The translations under genes and the position numbers were made by a program. Source: CAZGRP01 sp964527995 (GTDB lineage Bacteria > Zhuqueibacterota > Zhuqueibacteria > Oceanimicrobiales > CAZGRP01). From it: DNA of 64,000 bases. Each line of letters begins with the position of its first letter. Positions within the stretch are counted from its first letter, which is position 1. The stretch spans positions 31,606 to 95,605 of the forward strand of contig CAZGRP010000009.1 of NCBI GenBank assembly GCA_964527995.1, given 5' to 3'. A model generated the notes under the pieces. The model searched no databases, was not told where the DNA came from, and worked only from the letters and a program-made list of their open reading frames with translations. Below are positions 16,342 to 25,083 of the stretch, piece by piece.

Positions 16342-18906
16342 ATGCCTGTCTTCAAAAACACGGAAGAGCTCTATAGAGTCATGGGGGCACTGTTTGAACG
16401 CCTCCGCAGCGAGCCTGAAATTTCCGAGAAGCTTGCGGCCGGCGATCTGGTCGTGCAGTTCCAGTACCGCGATCCAGACGGTGTCGCTACCATCGATCTG
16501 ACACGCCAGCCCATCGAGTTCGAATTCGGCGAGTCAAGCCGTGAGCCTGACGTCCGCATGACGTCGTCCGCCGATGTCGCCCACCAGTTCTGGCTGGGGC
16601 GCCTCAACGTGCCCAGGGCCATTGCCACCCGCAAGATCATCGCTCGCGGTTCGGTGCCCAAGGCGTTGAAGCTCCTGCCCGCCGTCAAGCCGGCTTTCGA
16701 TATCTATCCCCAGGTCTTGCGTGAAATGGGCTACGGACATCTTCTTGACGGTACCGCACGCCAGATCCGGCAGCGCCGGCGGCCGGGGATAGTCCGCACC
16801 CTCTCCAGGATCTGGCCCTTCGCCAAAAGGCCAAGAGTTGACCTCTCCACCCTTCCTGCTCCGCCGATCGAGCTCGTCGACGCCGAGCAGGTGGATTTCC
16901 AAGAGTGTTTCGCGGACCAGGCCCTGCCAGACGATCCAAAGCAGTTGCAGGTCGAAATGCTCCGGCGGATGCGGCTGATCCGCGCCTTCGAGCAGACCCT
17001 GGCGGCCGAATTCCAAACGGGCAACGTTCCGGCTGAAGCGCTGCACCTGTCCATCGGCCAGGAAGCCAGCGCTGTCGGTGCCTGCTTTGCCCTGCGCACA
17101 CAGGACTACATCGCCACCACTCACCGCGGCCACGGTCACCTCCTTGCCAAGGGAGTCGATCCGAACCGCATGATGGCGGAAATCTTCGGTAAGGCGACCG
17201 GGAGTTGCAAGGGCAAGGGCGGCTGCATGCACGTGGCACAGGCGGATGTCGGCGCTTTGGGTGCCAACGGCATTGTTGGCGCTTCCGCCCTCATCTGCAT
17301 TGGCGCCGCCCACAGCGCCAGGCTGCGGGGAACAGACCAGGTGGCGCTCTGCTTTCTCGGCGACGGTGCCACCAACCATGGGATGTTCCACGAGGCGGTG
17401 AATTTCGCCGCAGTGTTCGATCTGCCTGCGGTGTTCGTCATCGAAAACAACCAGTACGCCGAGTTCACGCCGGCACGCGAACATGCGCGCCTGTCGCGCC
17501 TCTCCGAAAGGGCGGCAGCCTATGGCATACCAGGCACCACGGTCGATGGCAATGATGTCTGGGCGGTCTACACGGCGGTTTCCGAGGCCGTGGCACGGGC
17601 GCGGCGAGGGGAGGGCCCTTCGATCGTCGAATGCATGACTTATCGCATCAGCGGCCACACCGAAGGAGAGAGTGCCCGCTATCGCAGTGAGGAAGAGCGC
17701 AGAGCGTGGCAGGCTCGCTGTCCGATTCAGCGATGGGAAAAGCATCTGCTCAAGAAGAAGGTGGTTCGCAGCAGCGACCTGCCCGGCTTCGAAGAAGAGG
17801 CCAGGCAGCGGGTTCGAGAAGCTCTGGAGTTTGCCAAACAGAGTTCGGAGCCTTCTCCTGAGGAGCTGAACCGCGATATCTTCTCGCCCGAACCGCGTCA
17901 TTTATGGACGCCGGTGCAGGTTCCGGGCGGCGGTCGCGAGATCACCTTCTCCGAGGCTCTGCGCGAAGCAATGGCCGAGGAGATGCGTCGCGACGATCGC
18001 GTCTACCTGCTCGGCGAAGACGTGACTGCCGGCGGCTACTTTGCGGTCACCGCCGGCCTGGTGGATGAATTTGGACCCCGGCGGGTGATCGACACGCCGA
18101 TCAGTGAGTATGCCATCGTCGGGTCGGCCGTCGCCGCTGCCATGACCGGCATGCGACCCATCGCTGAAATTCAGTTCTCCGACTTCTTGACCTGCTGCAT
18201 GGATCCGCTCGTGAATCAGGCGCCAAAACTGAGGTACATGTCTGGAGGGCAGTTTCGGCTGCCGCTGGTTGTGCGGACACCCGGCGGCGCAGGCATCGGC
18301 ATGGCGGCGCAACATTCTCAGAGCCTGGAAGCCTGGCTGATGGGCATTCCAGGGCTGATCATCGTCGCCCCCGGTACACCTGCCGACGCCAAAGGCCTGC
18401 TGAAGGCCGCCATCCGCAGCAACAACCCGGTGTTGTTCTTTGAGAACAAGCTTCTCTATCTGACCACGGGGCGCGTTCCCGAAGCAGAATACATCGTACC
18501 GCTCGGAGTGGCGGATGTGAAACGCCCCGGCAATGATGTCACCCTGGTGGCACTCGGCTCGATGCTGCCGCTGGCTCTCGAGGCCGCCGCAGCCGTGGAG
18601 CGGGAGGTGAGTGTCGAGGTCGTGGACCCGCGCACGGTAAAACCTCTCGACCTAGCCACTCTGCTGCGCTCGGTGGAGAAAACCCGCCGGCTGGTGGTGG
18701 CCGAAGAAGGACACCTGACGCACGGCTTCGGGGCGGAGGTCATCGCCCGGATCTGCGAACATTTTGCGGGCGGATTGATCTCGCCGCCGGCGCGTGTGGC
18801 GGCTCTCGATGTGCCGATCCCGTACAACCGGGCCCTCGAAAACGCTGTCGTCCCGGACGTAGAGCGGCTGGTGCAAGCGGTGCGACGGGTGATGGGGAAT
18901 GGTTGA
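16342..18906 (+). CDS. Fusion of SCP2-like domain with 2-oxoacid dehydrogenase E1 alpha and E1 beta
   Basis: This 854-residue cytoplasmic protein has three parts. Residues 1-130 look like an SCP2 sterol/lipid-carrier domain (VVQFQYRDPDG, PDVRMTSSADVAHQF, GSVPKALKLLPAVKPAF). Residues about 200-500 are an E1 alpha subunit with the thiamine diphosphate motif GDGATNHGMFHEA...NN near 340 and HRGHGH. Residues about 530-854 are an E1 beta subunit (LLGEDVTAGGYF, PISE, QFSDF, VRTPGG). In most organisms the alpha and beta subunits are separate genes of the pyruvate, acetoin or branched-chain complexes. No E2 or E3 gene is nearby. The substrate is open; the lipid-carrier domain hints at a hydrophobic or acyl substrate, which is an inference. 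GGAG lies 7 bases before the ATG. Confidence 0.9.
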   Translation: MPVFKNTEELYRVMGALFERLRSEPEISEKLAAGDLVVQFQYRDPDGVATIDLTRQPIEFEFGESSREPDVRMTSSADVAHQFWLGRLNVPRAIATRKIIARGSVPKALKLLPAVKPAFDIYPQVLREMGYGHLLDGTARQIRQRRRPGIVRTLSRIWPFAKRPRVDLSTLPAPPIELVDAEQVDFQECFADQALPDDPKQLQVEMLRRMRLIRAFEQTLAAEFQTGNVPAEALHLSIGQEASAVGACFALRTQDYIATTHRGHGHLLAKGVDPNRMMAEIFGKATGSCKGKGGCMHVAQADVGALGANGIVGASALICIGAAHSARLRGTDQVALCFLGDGATNHGMFHEAVNFAAVFDLPAVFVIENNQYAEFTPAREHARLSRLSERAAAYGIPGTTVDGNDVWAVYTAVSEAVARARRGEGPSIVECMTYRISGHTEGESARYRSEEERRAWQARCPIQRWEKHLLKKKVVRSSDLPGFEEEARQRVREALEFAKQSSEPSPEELNRDIFSPEPRHLWTPVQVPGGGREITFSEALREAMAEEMRRDDRVYLLGEDVTAGGYFAVTAGLVDEFGPRRVIDTPISEYAIVGSAVAAAMTGMRPIAEIQFSDFLTCCMDPLVNQAPKLRYMSGGQFRLPLVVRTPGGAGIGMAAQHSQSLEAWLMGIPGLIIVAPGTPADAKGLLKAAIRSNNPVLFFENKLLYLTTGRVPEAEYIVPLGVADVKRPGNDVTLVALGSMLPLALEAAAAVEREVSVEVVDPRTVKPLDLATLLRSVEKTRRLVVAEEGHLTHGFGAEVIARICEHFAGGLISPPARVAALDVPIPYNRALENAVVPDVERLVQAVRRVMGNG

Positions 18907-18949
18907 GGGCTGAGGGCTGAGGGGGCTTCGGATTGCGGTGTGAGGGTGC
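18901..18949. repeat. 7-bp-period array (GGYTGAG type)
   Basis: Seven units of 7 bp beginning GGTTGAG, GGCTGAG, GGCTGAG. The stop codon of the E1 fusion lies in the first unit. It belongs to a set of such arrays in the window. Confidence 0.7.
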
Positions 18950-19256
18950 AGCCGTGTCCGCGTGGTTGCAACGGAGGACGGCGGCCAACGGACCCGGTTT
19001 GAGACCGGGCATCCAATTCCAGCTTCTTGTGGCTGCTCCAGTCGGCCTGGCGCCGACGGAAGCTCTGAGCCTGGGAGAGTTCATTCCCGGGCGATGGCTG
19101 GCAACAGAGCCGCGAATGGACGCGATGCATCTGCTTCAATGCCGATACCTGAGATCCAGTACCTGATACCTGATACCTGACATCTGACATCTGACACCTG
19201 AGCCCCGAGCCCTGACCTCACACCGCTACCCGGCCAAAGATGAGGCGGAACTTCAT
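18907..19256. other. 350-bp intergenic region holding two heptad arrays
   Basis: The region contains the arrays at 18901-18949 and 19143-19219. The 190 bp between them has an open frame on the + strand, but its translation is low-complexity and I see no gene. Confidence 0.5.
19143..19219. repeat. 7-bp-period array (TGATACC/TGACATC type), 11 units
   Basis: Eleven consecutive 7-bp units keep phase without a single insertion or deletion. The central ones read TGATACC twice, TGACATC twice, TGACACC and TGAGCCC. The array ends 37 bp before the alpha/beta hydrolase start. Confidence 0.85.
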
Positions 19257-20261
19257 ATGCTGGCGCTTCTGTTGTTGACAACCGTGCTGGTTGCCCTGAT
19301 CGTGGCCCTTCTGGTGCCCGGGTCGCCGAAGGTGCCGGCCGCACCGAACTGCTTTGCCACACCCGGTGGAACCACCACAGCCGCCGTGCACGAGCCGGGG
19401 CACAGCGACTCGAAGGGGACGGTCCTTCTGGTCCATGGTTTCTGCGAGAACCATCTCTATTTCGATCTGGTCTCCGCCGATCTTGTGGCCGCCGGCTACA
19501 CCGCCGTGGCCATCAACCTTTATGGCTATGCCGGCTCACAGCCCAGCCATGGGGCCTCGTACAGAGTACAGGACTACGCCAGTCAGATTCTCGAGGTAGC
19601 TGCCGAGATCGACCAGGACCCTGGCTTCGCCCCGCTGGTCGGCATTTGGGGCCATTCGATGGGCGCGACCTCGCTGTTCTGCTCGCTCCCCGCTGTGATT
19701 GAAAAATTCCCGTCGCTGCGCCTGCTTGTTTTTGAGGCGCCCGGCTTTCCCGAAACCGTATCTCTGTTTTCGCGCTTCCTGATCCCCTCCTCGGCGCTGG
19801 CCGACTCCTGGCTCGTGCGCCGCTTCCTCCAGCTCTGGACAGACCTGCTCTTCGTTCCCAAAGTCCACAATGCGCCAGGCCGTCGCTTCCTTCGCCGCAT
19901 CCTCGTCGACTATGCCCCAACCCGCGAGGTCGCCCTGGGCAACGTGCGCTCGATCCTGTCCACACACTTCGACGGCATCCCCGAGCCGTGGCTAGAGCGC
20001 GGATGCCGGTTCTACTTCCTCTTCGCCAGAAGTGACCGACTCGTGAGCTTCCGTCGCGTGGGCAAACACTTTATGACACGGCTTCCCAAACGGGACGGTC
20101 GCATTCTCAGCACCACTTTCCAGAACACCGATCACTTTATTTCGCTGCAGCGACCCGAACTTGTGGCCCGGCGAGTCCTGCATCTGCTGAACATGAACGG
20201 AAACCATGACGGCCGCCAGGAGCCCGGATTCTCTTTCGATTCCGCTCCTGTGCTTGGCTGA
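19257..20261 (+). CDS. Alpha/beta hydrolase, membrane-anchored
   Basis: This is a 334-residue hydrolase of the alpha/beta fold. Residues 1-20 are a hydrophobic N-terminal segment without a clear cleavage site, so the protein is probably anchored with its catalytic domain outside. The oxyanion strand LLVHGF is followed by the nucleophile elbow GHSMG with S134. A late D in FARSDRLV and H in NTDHFI complete the triad. It is a generic lysophospholipase/esterase-type enzyme; the substrate is not evident. The Shine-Dalgarno is weak (GAGGCGG, 12 bases upstream). Confidence 0.8.
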   Translation: MLALLLLTTVLVALIVALLVPGSPKVPAAPNCFATPGGTTTAAVHEPGHSDSKGTVLLVHGFCENHLYFDLVSADLVAAGYTAVAINLYGYAGSQPSHGASYRVQDYASQILEVAAEIDQDPGFAPLVGIWGHSMGATSLFCSLPAVIEKFPSLRLLVFEAPGFPETVSLFSRFLIPSSALADSWLVRRFLQLWTDLLFVPKVHNAPGRRFLRRILVDYAPTREVALGNVRSILSTHFDGIPEPWLERGCRFYFLFARSDRLVSFRRVGKHFMTRLPKRDGRILSTTFQNTDHFISLQRPELVARRVLHLLNMNGNHDGRQEPGFSFDSAPVLG

Positions 20262-20626
20262 CACGGCGTCGGGCTGGTGGCTTGGCCGCCAGTACCGCCT
20301 GTTCACGCCGGACAATCTGCCCGACACGTTGCCGTTCTCCGGCCCCCTGCGTCCACCGCGGGTCGAAACCGCAGGCCGTGCCGGCCTCTTCTTTTTGCTT
20401 GATCTTCGTTTCTATTTCGCTAAATTGAAACCGGCCTGCCAACTGTCCGTCTAAGGCACACTGGGGGGTGATCTCGTGCATCACAGCCCCTGAGATCCGA
20501 TCTAGTCAAGTCGGGCAGCATCGACATCGCTCACGGATCGAGCCCGACAGCCGAAGAGGGTGCCGGTGCCCTTTGACACGAGCGCGCATCGCCCGGAACT
20601 GGTAGAATGGCTAAGTGGAGCCTGTC
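20262..20626. other. 365-bp intergenic region with one terminator
   Basis: Apart from the intrinsic terminator at 20373-20397, I see nothing. A short open frame crossing the end of the hydrolase gene (20206-20454) has no ribosome-binding site and an atypical composition, and is not called. Confidence 0.5.
20373..20397 (+). terminator. Intrinsic terminator downstream of the alpha/beta hydrolase
   Basis: AGGCCG-TGC-CGGCCT forms a 6-bp perfect stem with a three-base loop, followed by CTTCTTTTTG. Confidence 0.7.
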
Positions 20627-21307
20627 ATGGACTATACGCAAAGCCTTTCCTTCGCCTTCGAAGACCCGCACTGGGTCCGCAAACTACTCATCGGGGGCTT
20701 CATCATGCTGCTTTCCCTGTACGCGGGCCTGTTCTTTATCCTCGGATTCCTGGTCGTGGGCTACCTTCTTAGCCTTCTCAGAAACATCCTGCGTGGCGAT
20801 GACGTCTTGCTTCCCGACTGGAGCGACATCGGCACGATCCTCGGCGATGGCATCCTCGGCGTGATCATCAGCCTGATCTACTTCGTCCTTCTGGGGAGCG
20901 TGGGGGCGGTCTACTTCTATTACGTCGCCGCCAGTGCCGACCTCCCGGAAGGGATCATGGTGGTGGCCATCGTTTCTGGTGCGCTGGCCTTGTTCGTCGG
21001 CCTGAAGCTCTTCATTGGCATGGCTCTGATTCGATTTGTGCGAACCAACAATCTCGCCGACGCCATCAATATCCGCCTCGTCCTGCAGGATATCCGCGCC
21101 GATTTTCCCTCCCTGCTGGGCATCGTGCTGTTCACCACCGTTCTGCATCTGTTGCTCTTTCTGGCCGGCATGGCCATCTTCTCACCTTTCTTGAACTTTT
21201 GGGGCTTCACCGTGGAAGTCCACCTGTTCGGCCAGTACGGTCGCGCCCTGGTTCCCGATTCGATGCAGAGGGTCGGACAAAGCAGCCTGACCAGCGAGGT
21301 CTCTTAG
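20627..21307 (+). CDS. DUF4013-like integral membrane protein
   Basis: This 226-residue membrane protein has about five to six hydrophobic segments. The N-terminus (YTQSLSFAFEDPHWVRKLLIGG, then GYLLSLLRNILRGDDVLLPDW) is characteristic of DUF4013 proteins, whose function is unknown. The ATG at 20627 is chosen over a GTG at 20615 because GGAG lies 6 bases before it. The next gene starts 4 bp after its stop, so it is probably translationally coupled to the SpoIIE-type phosphatase and may act with it in envelope sensing. That link is an inference. Confidence 0.8.
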   Translation: MDYTQSLSFAFEDPHWVRKLLIGGFIMLLSLYAGLFFILGFLVVGYLLSLLRNILRGDDVLLPDWSDIGTILGDGILGVIISLIYFVLLGSVGAVYFYYVAASADLPEGIMVVAIVSGALALFVGLKLFIGMALIRFVRTNNLADAINIRLVLQDIRADFPSLLGIVLFTTVLHLLLFLAGMAIFSPFLNFWGFTVEVHLFGQYGRALVPDSMQRVGQSSLTSEVS

Positions 21308-21311
21308 GAGC

Positions 21312-23843
21312 ATGACCAGGTCCTCCACCAACATCTGGAAGCATTTTCTTCTACTTTCCGTCGGCCTACTTGTCTATGCCTTCATTCTGGTAAGGACGGT
21401 AGCTGATGTCTACAGCCTGGTCACAGAACCAGCCGCCGGTTTCCAGCCGCGGTACTCGCAATCCGATTCGTCGATCATCATCAAGTCGGTAGATGCCAAC
21501 CGGCCCGCCGCTTTGGCAGGCATCGAGCCGGGGGACACCCTGCTTTCAATCAATGGCCGGCGTATCTCGGGCGTGGGGCAATTAGGCGAGGCATGGAACA
21601 GCCTTCGCATCGGCAAACCCGCCTCGGTTACGGTCCGCCGCAACGGCCAGATCATTGAACTGACCCTGGTTCCGAGCCGGCGCGGTGCGGTCTATCTCTG
21701 GCAGTCTGTTCTCGGGCTTCTGCCGATCTCGCTTTTCGCCTATTTCCTTTGCCTGATCGGCACCTTTGTCTACCTGAAGCGGCTCAACGATCGCAGTGCC
21801 GTGGTGTTCTATCTGCTGGCACTTACTTTTGCCGCCGCAATGCGCAACGCCATCACCGCCGGGTCGAGTCTGTTGAGCTTCCTTCCCGACTGGTGGAGCT
21901 ATCTCAGCCTGCCGGCGTGGCCGCTGGCCATCGGCCTGTTTCTGCACTTCCACCTTCTCTTCCCGCAGACGAGCAAGGTCCTTCGACGTCATCCACGATT
22001 GACGCTGGCGGCTGTCTACGCGCCGCTCTCTCTGTTGATCCCCTTCCTTCTGCTAAGGAATGCTCACCCGGGGCTGGCCAACCGAATCCTGGACGTCGGT
22101 TGGGGGATCTGGCTAACCATCAACTTCAGTATCGCCGTCTGCCTGCTGGGTATATCTCGCCGCAGGGCACCCGAACCCCTGCAGCGAAAACAGGCTCAGA
22201 TCATGTATTGGGGGGCCATCGTTGGGCTGGTTCCTTCGTTGAGCTACGGCTTTCTGCCCGTACTTTTCTGGAAAACGGCGCTGCCGTACGCCAACCTGAC
22301 GCTTCTCACTCTGCTGGTCTGGCCGATCTCCATTGCCTATGCCATCGTCCGTTATCGCTTTCTGGACGTTGAGCTGATCGTCCGAAAGGGACTGGCCTAC
22401 GTCCTGCTCTCAGGCTTCGTCATCGGTCTCTATCTCCTCCTGGTTGTCGCAGCGGGGCGCCTGGTGCTCCTGCTGACCGGCAGCGGCAGCCAGTTGTTCA
22501 CAATTTTCGCTACTGTGGTGATTGCGGTTCTCTTTAACCCGGCCAAGAACCGCATCCAGAGCTTCGTCGATCGTCGCTTCTACCGGCGCCACTTCAGCTA
22601 CCGCGAAGACGTCCGCAAGCTGAGCCATCAGCTCGTCAGAGTCTTGGACCTGGGTGAGCTCTTCCGCCTCCTCGTGAACCATCTCGGCGAGAGCATGGGC
22701 ATCACACCGGTGGCCATTTTTTGGCGCGGTCATAGCGGGGACGTGTTCGTCCTGAGAACGTCCCGCGGCCTGGACCCAGGGCCGCAAGAGTTGCCGCCCG
22801 ACGACGAAGTGACAAAGCGCCTGCAAACGACGCTGCAGTTGGTCGATGTCGCCGCACTGGAGAGAAATCTGGCTCTCAGCGGACGGCAACTGCCACCCAT
22901 CTGGAGCGCCATGCAGGCGGAAATCTGCCTGCCGCTCCTGGCCGATGGCAATCTCACTGGCGTTCTGGTCTTGGGAAGAAAGGAATCGGGGGAAGCGTAT
23001 ACCGCCTCGGACATCGACCTTCTGGGAACGGTCAATGATCAGATCAACATCGCTCTGGAGAATGCTCTCCTCGGCGAAGAGCTGAGGGAGCAGGAGCGCA
23101 TCCGCAAGGAACTGGAGGTGGCCCGCCGCATCCAGCTGACATCGCTTCCCTCTGCCGATCCGCAAGTGCCAGGACTGGAGATCTCCGGCATTTCATTGCC
23201 GGCCTACGAAGTGGGCGGCGATTACTATGACTACCTTTTTCTGGACGGCGACCGCTTCGGCGTGGTGGTCGGTGATGTCTCGGGCAAGAGCACTTCGGCG
23301 GCGCTCTACATGGCCAAGATCCAGGGCATCGTCCAATCGCTCGCTCCCATTCTTTCCTCCCCAGTCGACCTCCTCCTGCGGATCAACGCTCTGGCTCACG
23401 CCGGTCTCGATCGCCGATCCTTCATCACCATGGTGCTGGGAATCTTCGAGCCACAGCCGCGACGGCTCACGCTGCTGCGGGCCGGCCATCTGCCCGTCCT
23501 TCACTACAGCGCCGAACAGAATCGCTGCCGGCACTTGTTGCCGAAAGGCCTGGGCCTCGGCCTCGATGCCGGACCGCTTTTCGAACGGCAATTGCAACCG
23601 CTACAGACGACCTACAAGTCGGGTGACGTCCTGGTCTTTTTCAGCGACGGCGTCACCGAAGTGATGGATGATCAGGGCGAGCTGTTCGATATCGAAGGAG
23701 TGGAGAAAGTGGTGTCGCAAGCAGCCGAGCAAAGCGCCAGTGGAGTGCGCGAAGCCGTCATCGAAGCCGCTCGCAACCACGGCAACGGCAGGCCGCTGAG
23801 CGACGACCTCACCGTCGTGGTGATCAAGGCCACGGAACCATAG
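21312..23843 (+). CDS. Membrane-bound PP2C/SpoIIE-type serine phosphatase with PDZ, multi-helix and GAF regions
   Basis: This is an 843-residue signalling phosphatase. Order: one transmembrane helix (about 10-28), a PDZ domain (about 45-115, with GIEPGDTLLSINGRRI), seven or so further membrane helices (about 130-400), a GAF domain (about 435-590), a short linker helix (EVARRIQLTSLPS) and a C-terminal SpoIIE domain (about 610-843). The metal-binding residues of PP2C enzymes are visible in GGDYYD, GDVSGKS, FSDGVTE and SDDLTVVV. Such RsbU-like phosphatases usually act on an anti-sigma-factor antagonist, but no partner gene is next to it. The extracellular PDZ suggests sensing of an envelope peptide (inference). 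AGGAG stands just before the ATG. Confidence 0.9.
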   Translation: MTRSSTNIWKHFLLLSVGLLVYAFILVRTVADVYSLVTEPAAGFQPRYSQSDSSIIIKSVDANRPAALAGIEPGDTLLSINGRRISGVGQLGEAWNSLRIGKPASVTVRRNGQIIELTLVPSRRGAVYLWQSVLGLLPISLFAYFLCLIGTFVYLKRLNDRSAVVFYLLALTFAAAMRNAITAGSSLLSFLPDWWSYLSLPAWPLAIGLFLHFHLLFPQTSKVLRRHPRLTLAAVYAPLSLLIPFLLLRNAHPGLANRILDVGWGIWLTINFSIAVCLLGISRRRAPEPLQRKQAQIMYWGAIVGLVPSLSYGFLPVLFWKTALPYANLTLLTLLVWPISIAYAIVRYRFLDVELIVRKGLAYVLLSGFVIGLYLLLVVAAGRLVLLLTGSGSQLFTIFATVVIAVLFNPAKNRIQSFVDRRFYRRHFSYREDVRKLSHQLVRVLDLGELFRLLVNHLGESMGITPVAIFWRGHSGDVFVLRTSRGLDPGPQELPPDDEVTKRLQTTLQLVDVAALERNLALSGRQLPPIWSAMQAEICLPLLADGNLTGVLVLGRKESGEAYTASDIDLLGTVNDQINIALENALLGEELREQERIRKELEVARRIQLTSLPSADPQVPGLEISGISLPAYEVGGDYYDYLFLDGDRFGVVVGDVSGKSTSAALYMAKIQGIVQSLAPILSSPVDLLLRINALAHAGLDRRSFITMVLGIFEPQPRRLTLLRAGHLPVLHYSAEQNRCRHLLPKGLGLGLDAGPLFERQLQPLQTTYKSGDVLVFFSDGVTEVMDDQGELFDIEGVEKVVSQAAEQSASGVREAVIEAARNHGNGRPLSDDLTVVVIKATEP

Positions 23844-23866
23844 TCCGCCAAACTCTGCCAGCCCTG

Positions 23867-23929
23867 CGGATTGCGGATTGTGGCACACCAAATTTCTAAT
23901 TCCCAGTTCCTAATCCCTGACACCTGACC
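23867..23929. repeat. 7-bp-period array, 9 units, between convergent genes
   Basis: Units read CGGATTG, CGGATTG, TGGCACA, CCAAATT, TCTAATT, CCCAGTT, CCTAATC, CCTGACA, CCTGACC. The ATT/TGA core stays in the same phase although the flanking bases drift. Confidence 0.75.
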
Positions 23930-23966
23930 CTGCTGCCTTCCACATCCGACGGGCCGGACTCTCCCT

Positions 23967-24896
23967 CTACGCCGGTTGGCTAAGCAACCTGACAAAGCTG
24001 ACAGCTGGCGCAATCTCCTCTTCCGCGAAAAAGGCACAGCAGGCGTTGAACCATCTGACGAAGCGGTCGGCGTGCTTGGAGGTGCCAATGGGATACTGCC
24101 TCATCTTCCAGCGATTCCGCGGGCTGCTGTCATAGTACACCGAGCCGGCATTGTAGCCGCAAGCCACTTTCGGTGGGTCGAGGTGGGTCCTCTTCCACAT
24201 CTGCGCCATGTAGGCCGCCCCTGCCTGAATGGAGTTATCCGGTTCGAACAGCCATTCCCGGTCGATGCTCGAGTCATCCAGTGCGGCTCTCGCTGTCGAG
24301 ATGAGCGTCTGCATCAGCCCGGGAGACACCTTGTTCGGCGTCTCCTCGTCGCCTACATAGCCCGGCTCTTCGCGCACCGCATCCGCTCTACCGCTGCTCT
24401 CCGTGCAAATCGTGGCCACGATCAGCTCTGCCGGCAGGCCAAATCGCGTCGACCAGTTCTCAATGGACGCTCCGAATCGCTGCCAGACCCGGCGATGTGT
24501 TCCGGTCGGCCGCGCAAATTGTTCCAGCCCGGCTCCTTCGATTTCTACGCCAAGCCTTCGCACGCGCCAGGCGACACTATCGTGAAAACGATGGTACTCT
24601 GTCAATTCGGGCAGGAACTGCTGCAGGCGCCGCGCCGGTTCCTCGATCCGGCCGGTGCCGGAAAAGAGAGCCTCGTAGGTGCGCGGACCGACGACGCCAT
24701 CGGAGACGAGGCCGTGCTGATCCTGGAAAGCCCGAATCGCTGCCGCTGTGCGGGCCCCGAAGAGGCCATCGGGCTCACCAACCTGTGCATACCCGAGATC
24801 CACCAGCCGCGACTGGACCTCCAGGACGTCGTCGCCTCGCATCAAAGGCAGTTTGTAGCGCAAATACCTGGTGAAAGGCATGGGCTGCTTGCTCAC
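23967..24896 (-). CDS. Peptidoglycan-binding and lytic-transglycosylase-like (SLT) protein
   Basis: This 309-residue protein has a PG_binding_1 domain at about 15-80 (GDDVLEVQSRLVDLGY, PDGLFGARTAAAIRAFQ, DGVVGPRTYEALF) and an SLT-like domain at about 130-290 with the catalytic glutamate in ICTESSGRADAV followed by SPGLMQTL and GYNAGSV. It would cleave the glycan strands of murein. No signal peptide is visible. The start at 24896 gives MSKQPMPF, so it may be exported another way or act as an endolysin-like enzyme. No phage genes surround it. It converges with the phosphatase gene across a heptad array. Confidence 0.85.
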   Translation of the reverse strand: MSKQPMPFTRYLRYKLPLMRGDDVLEVQSRLVDLGYAQVGEPDGLFGARTAAAIRAFQDQHGLVSDGVVGPRTYEALFSGTGRIEEPARRLQQFLPELTEYHRFHDSVAWRVRRLGVEIEGAGLEQFARPTGTHRRVWQRFGASIENWSTRFGLPAELIVATICTESSGRADAVREEPGYVGDEETPNKVSPGLMQTLISTARAALDDSSIDREWLFEPDNSIQAGAAYMAQMWKRTHLDPPKVACGYNAGSVYYDSSPRNRWKMRQYPIGTSKHADRFVRWFNACCAFFAEEEIAPAVSFVRLLSQPA

Positions 24897-24936
24897 TCGT
24901 CAAACATCTTCAAATGGGCCGGACGTGGGGATGATT

Positions 24937-24992
24937 CGAATCAAAATGAAAAATGCGAAATGGAAAATGCAAAATGGAAACCGAAAAGTGCG
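24937..24992. repeat. 7-bp-period array (AAATGNN type), 8 units
   Basis: Units CGAATCA, AAATGAA, AAATGCG, AAATGGA, AAATGCA, AAATGGA, AACCGAA, AAGTGCG. Its sequence is the reverse-complement type of the TTTGCAT array at 50598. Confidence 0.75.
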
Positions 24993-25083
24993 CGTCGGGA
25001 AGGTGTGATGTACCGAGACAGAATCGCTATGGAGTCGGCGCGCTCGAGTTCCCCACGCAGGCCTTTGGATCTTGCCCCGGAGG

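Noticed and set aside
18933..19166. Plus-strand frame between the two heptad arrays
   Set aside because: It ends inside a repeat array and has neither a start site nor a conserved motif.
20206..20454. 82-codon frame across the end of the alpha/beta hydrolase gene
   Set aside because: It overlaps a real gene's 3' end and a terminator hairpin and has no ribosome-binding site.
23967..24896. Prophage endolysin
   Set aside because: The peptidoglycan-binding and SLT domains fit one, but no phage gene lies nearby.
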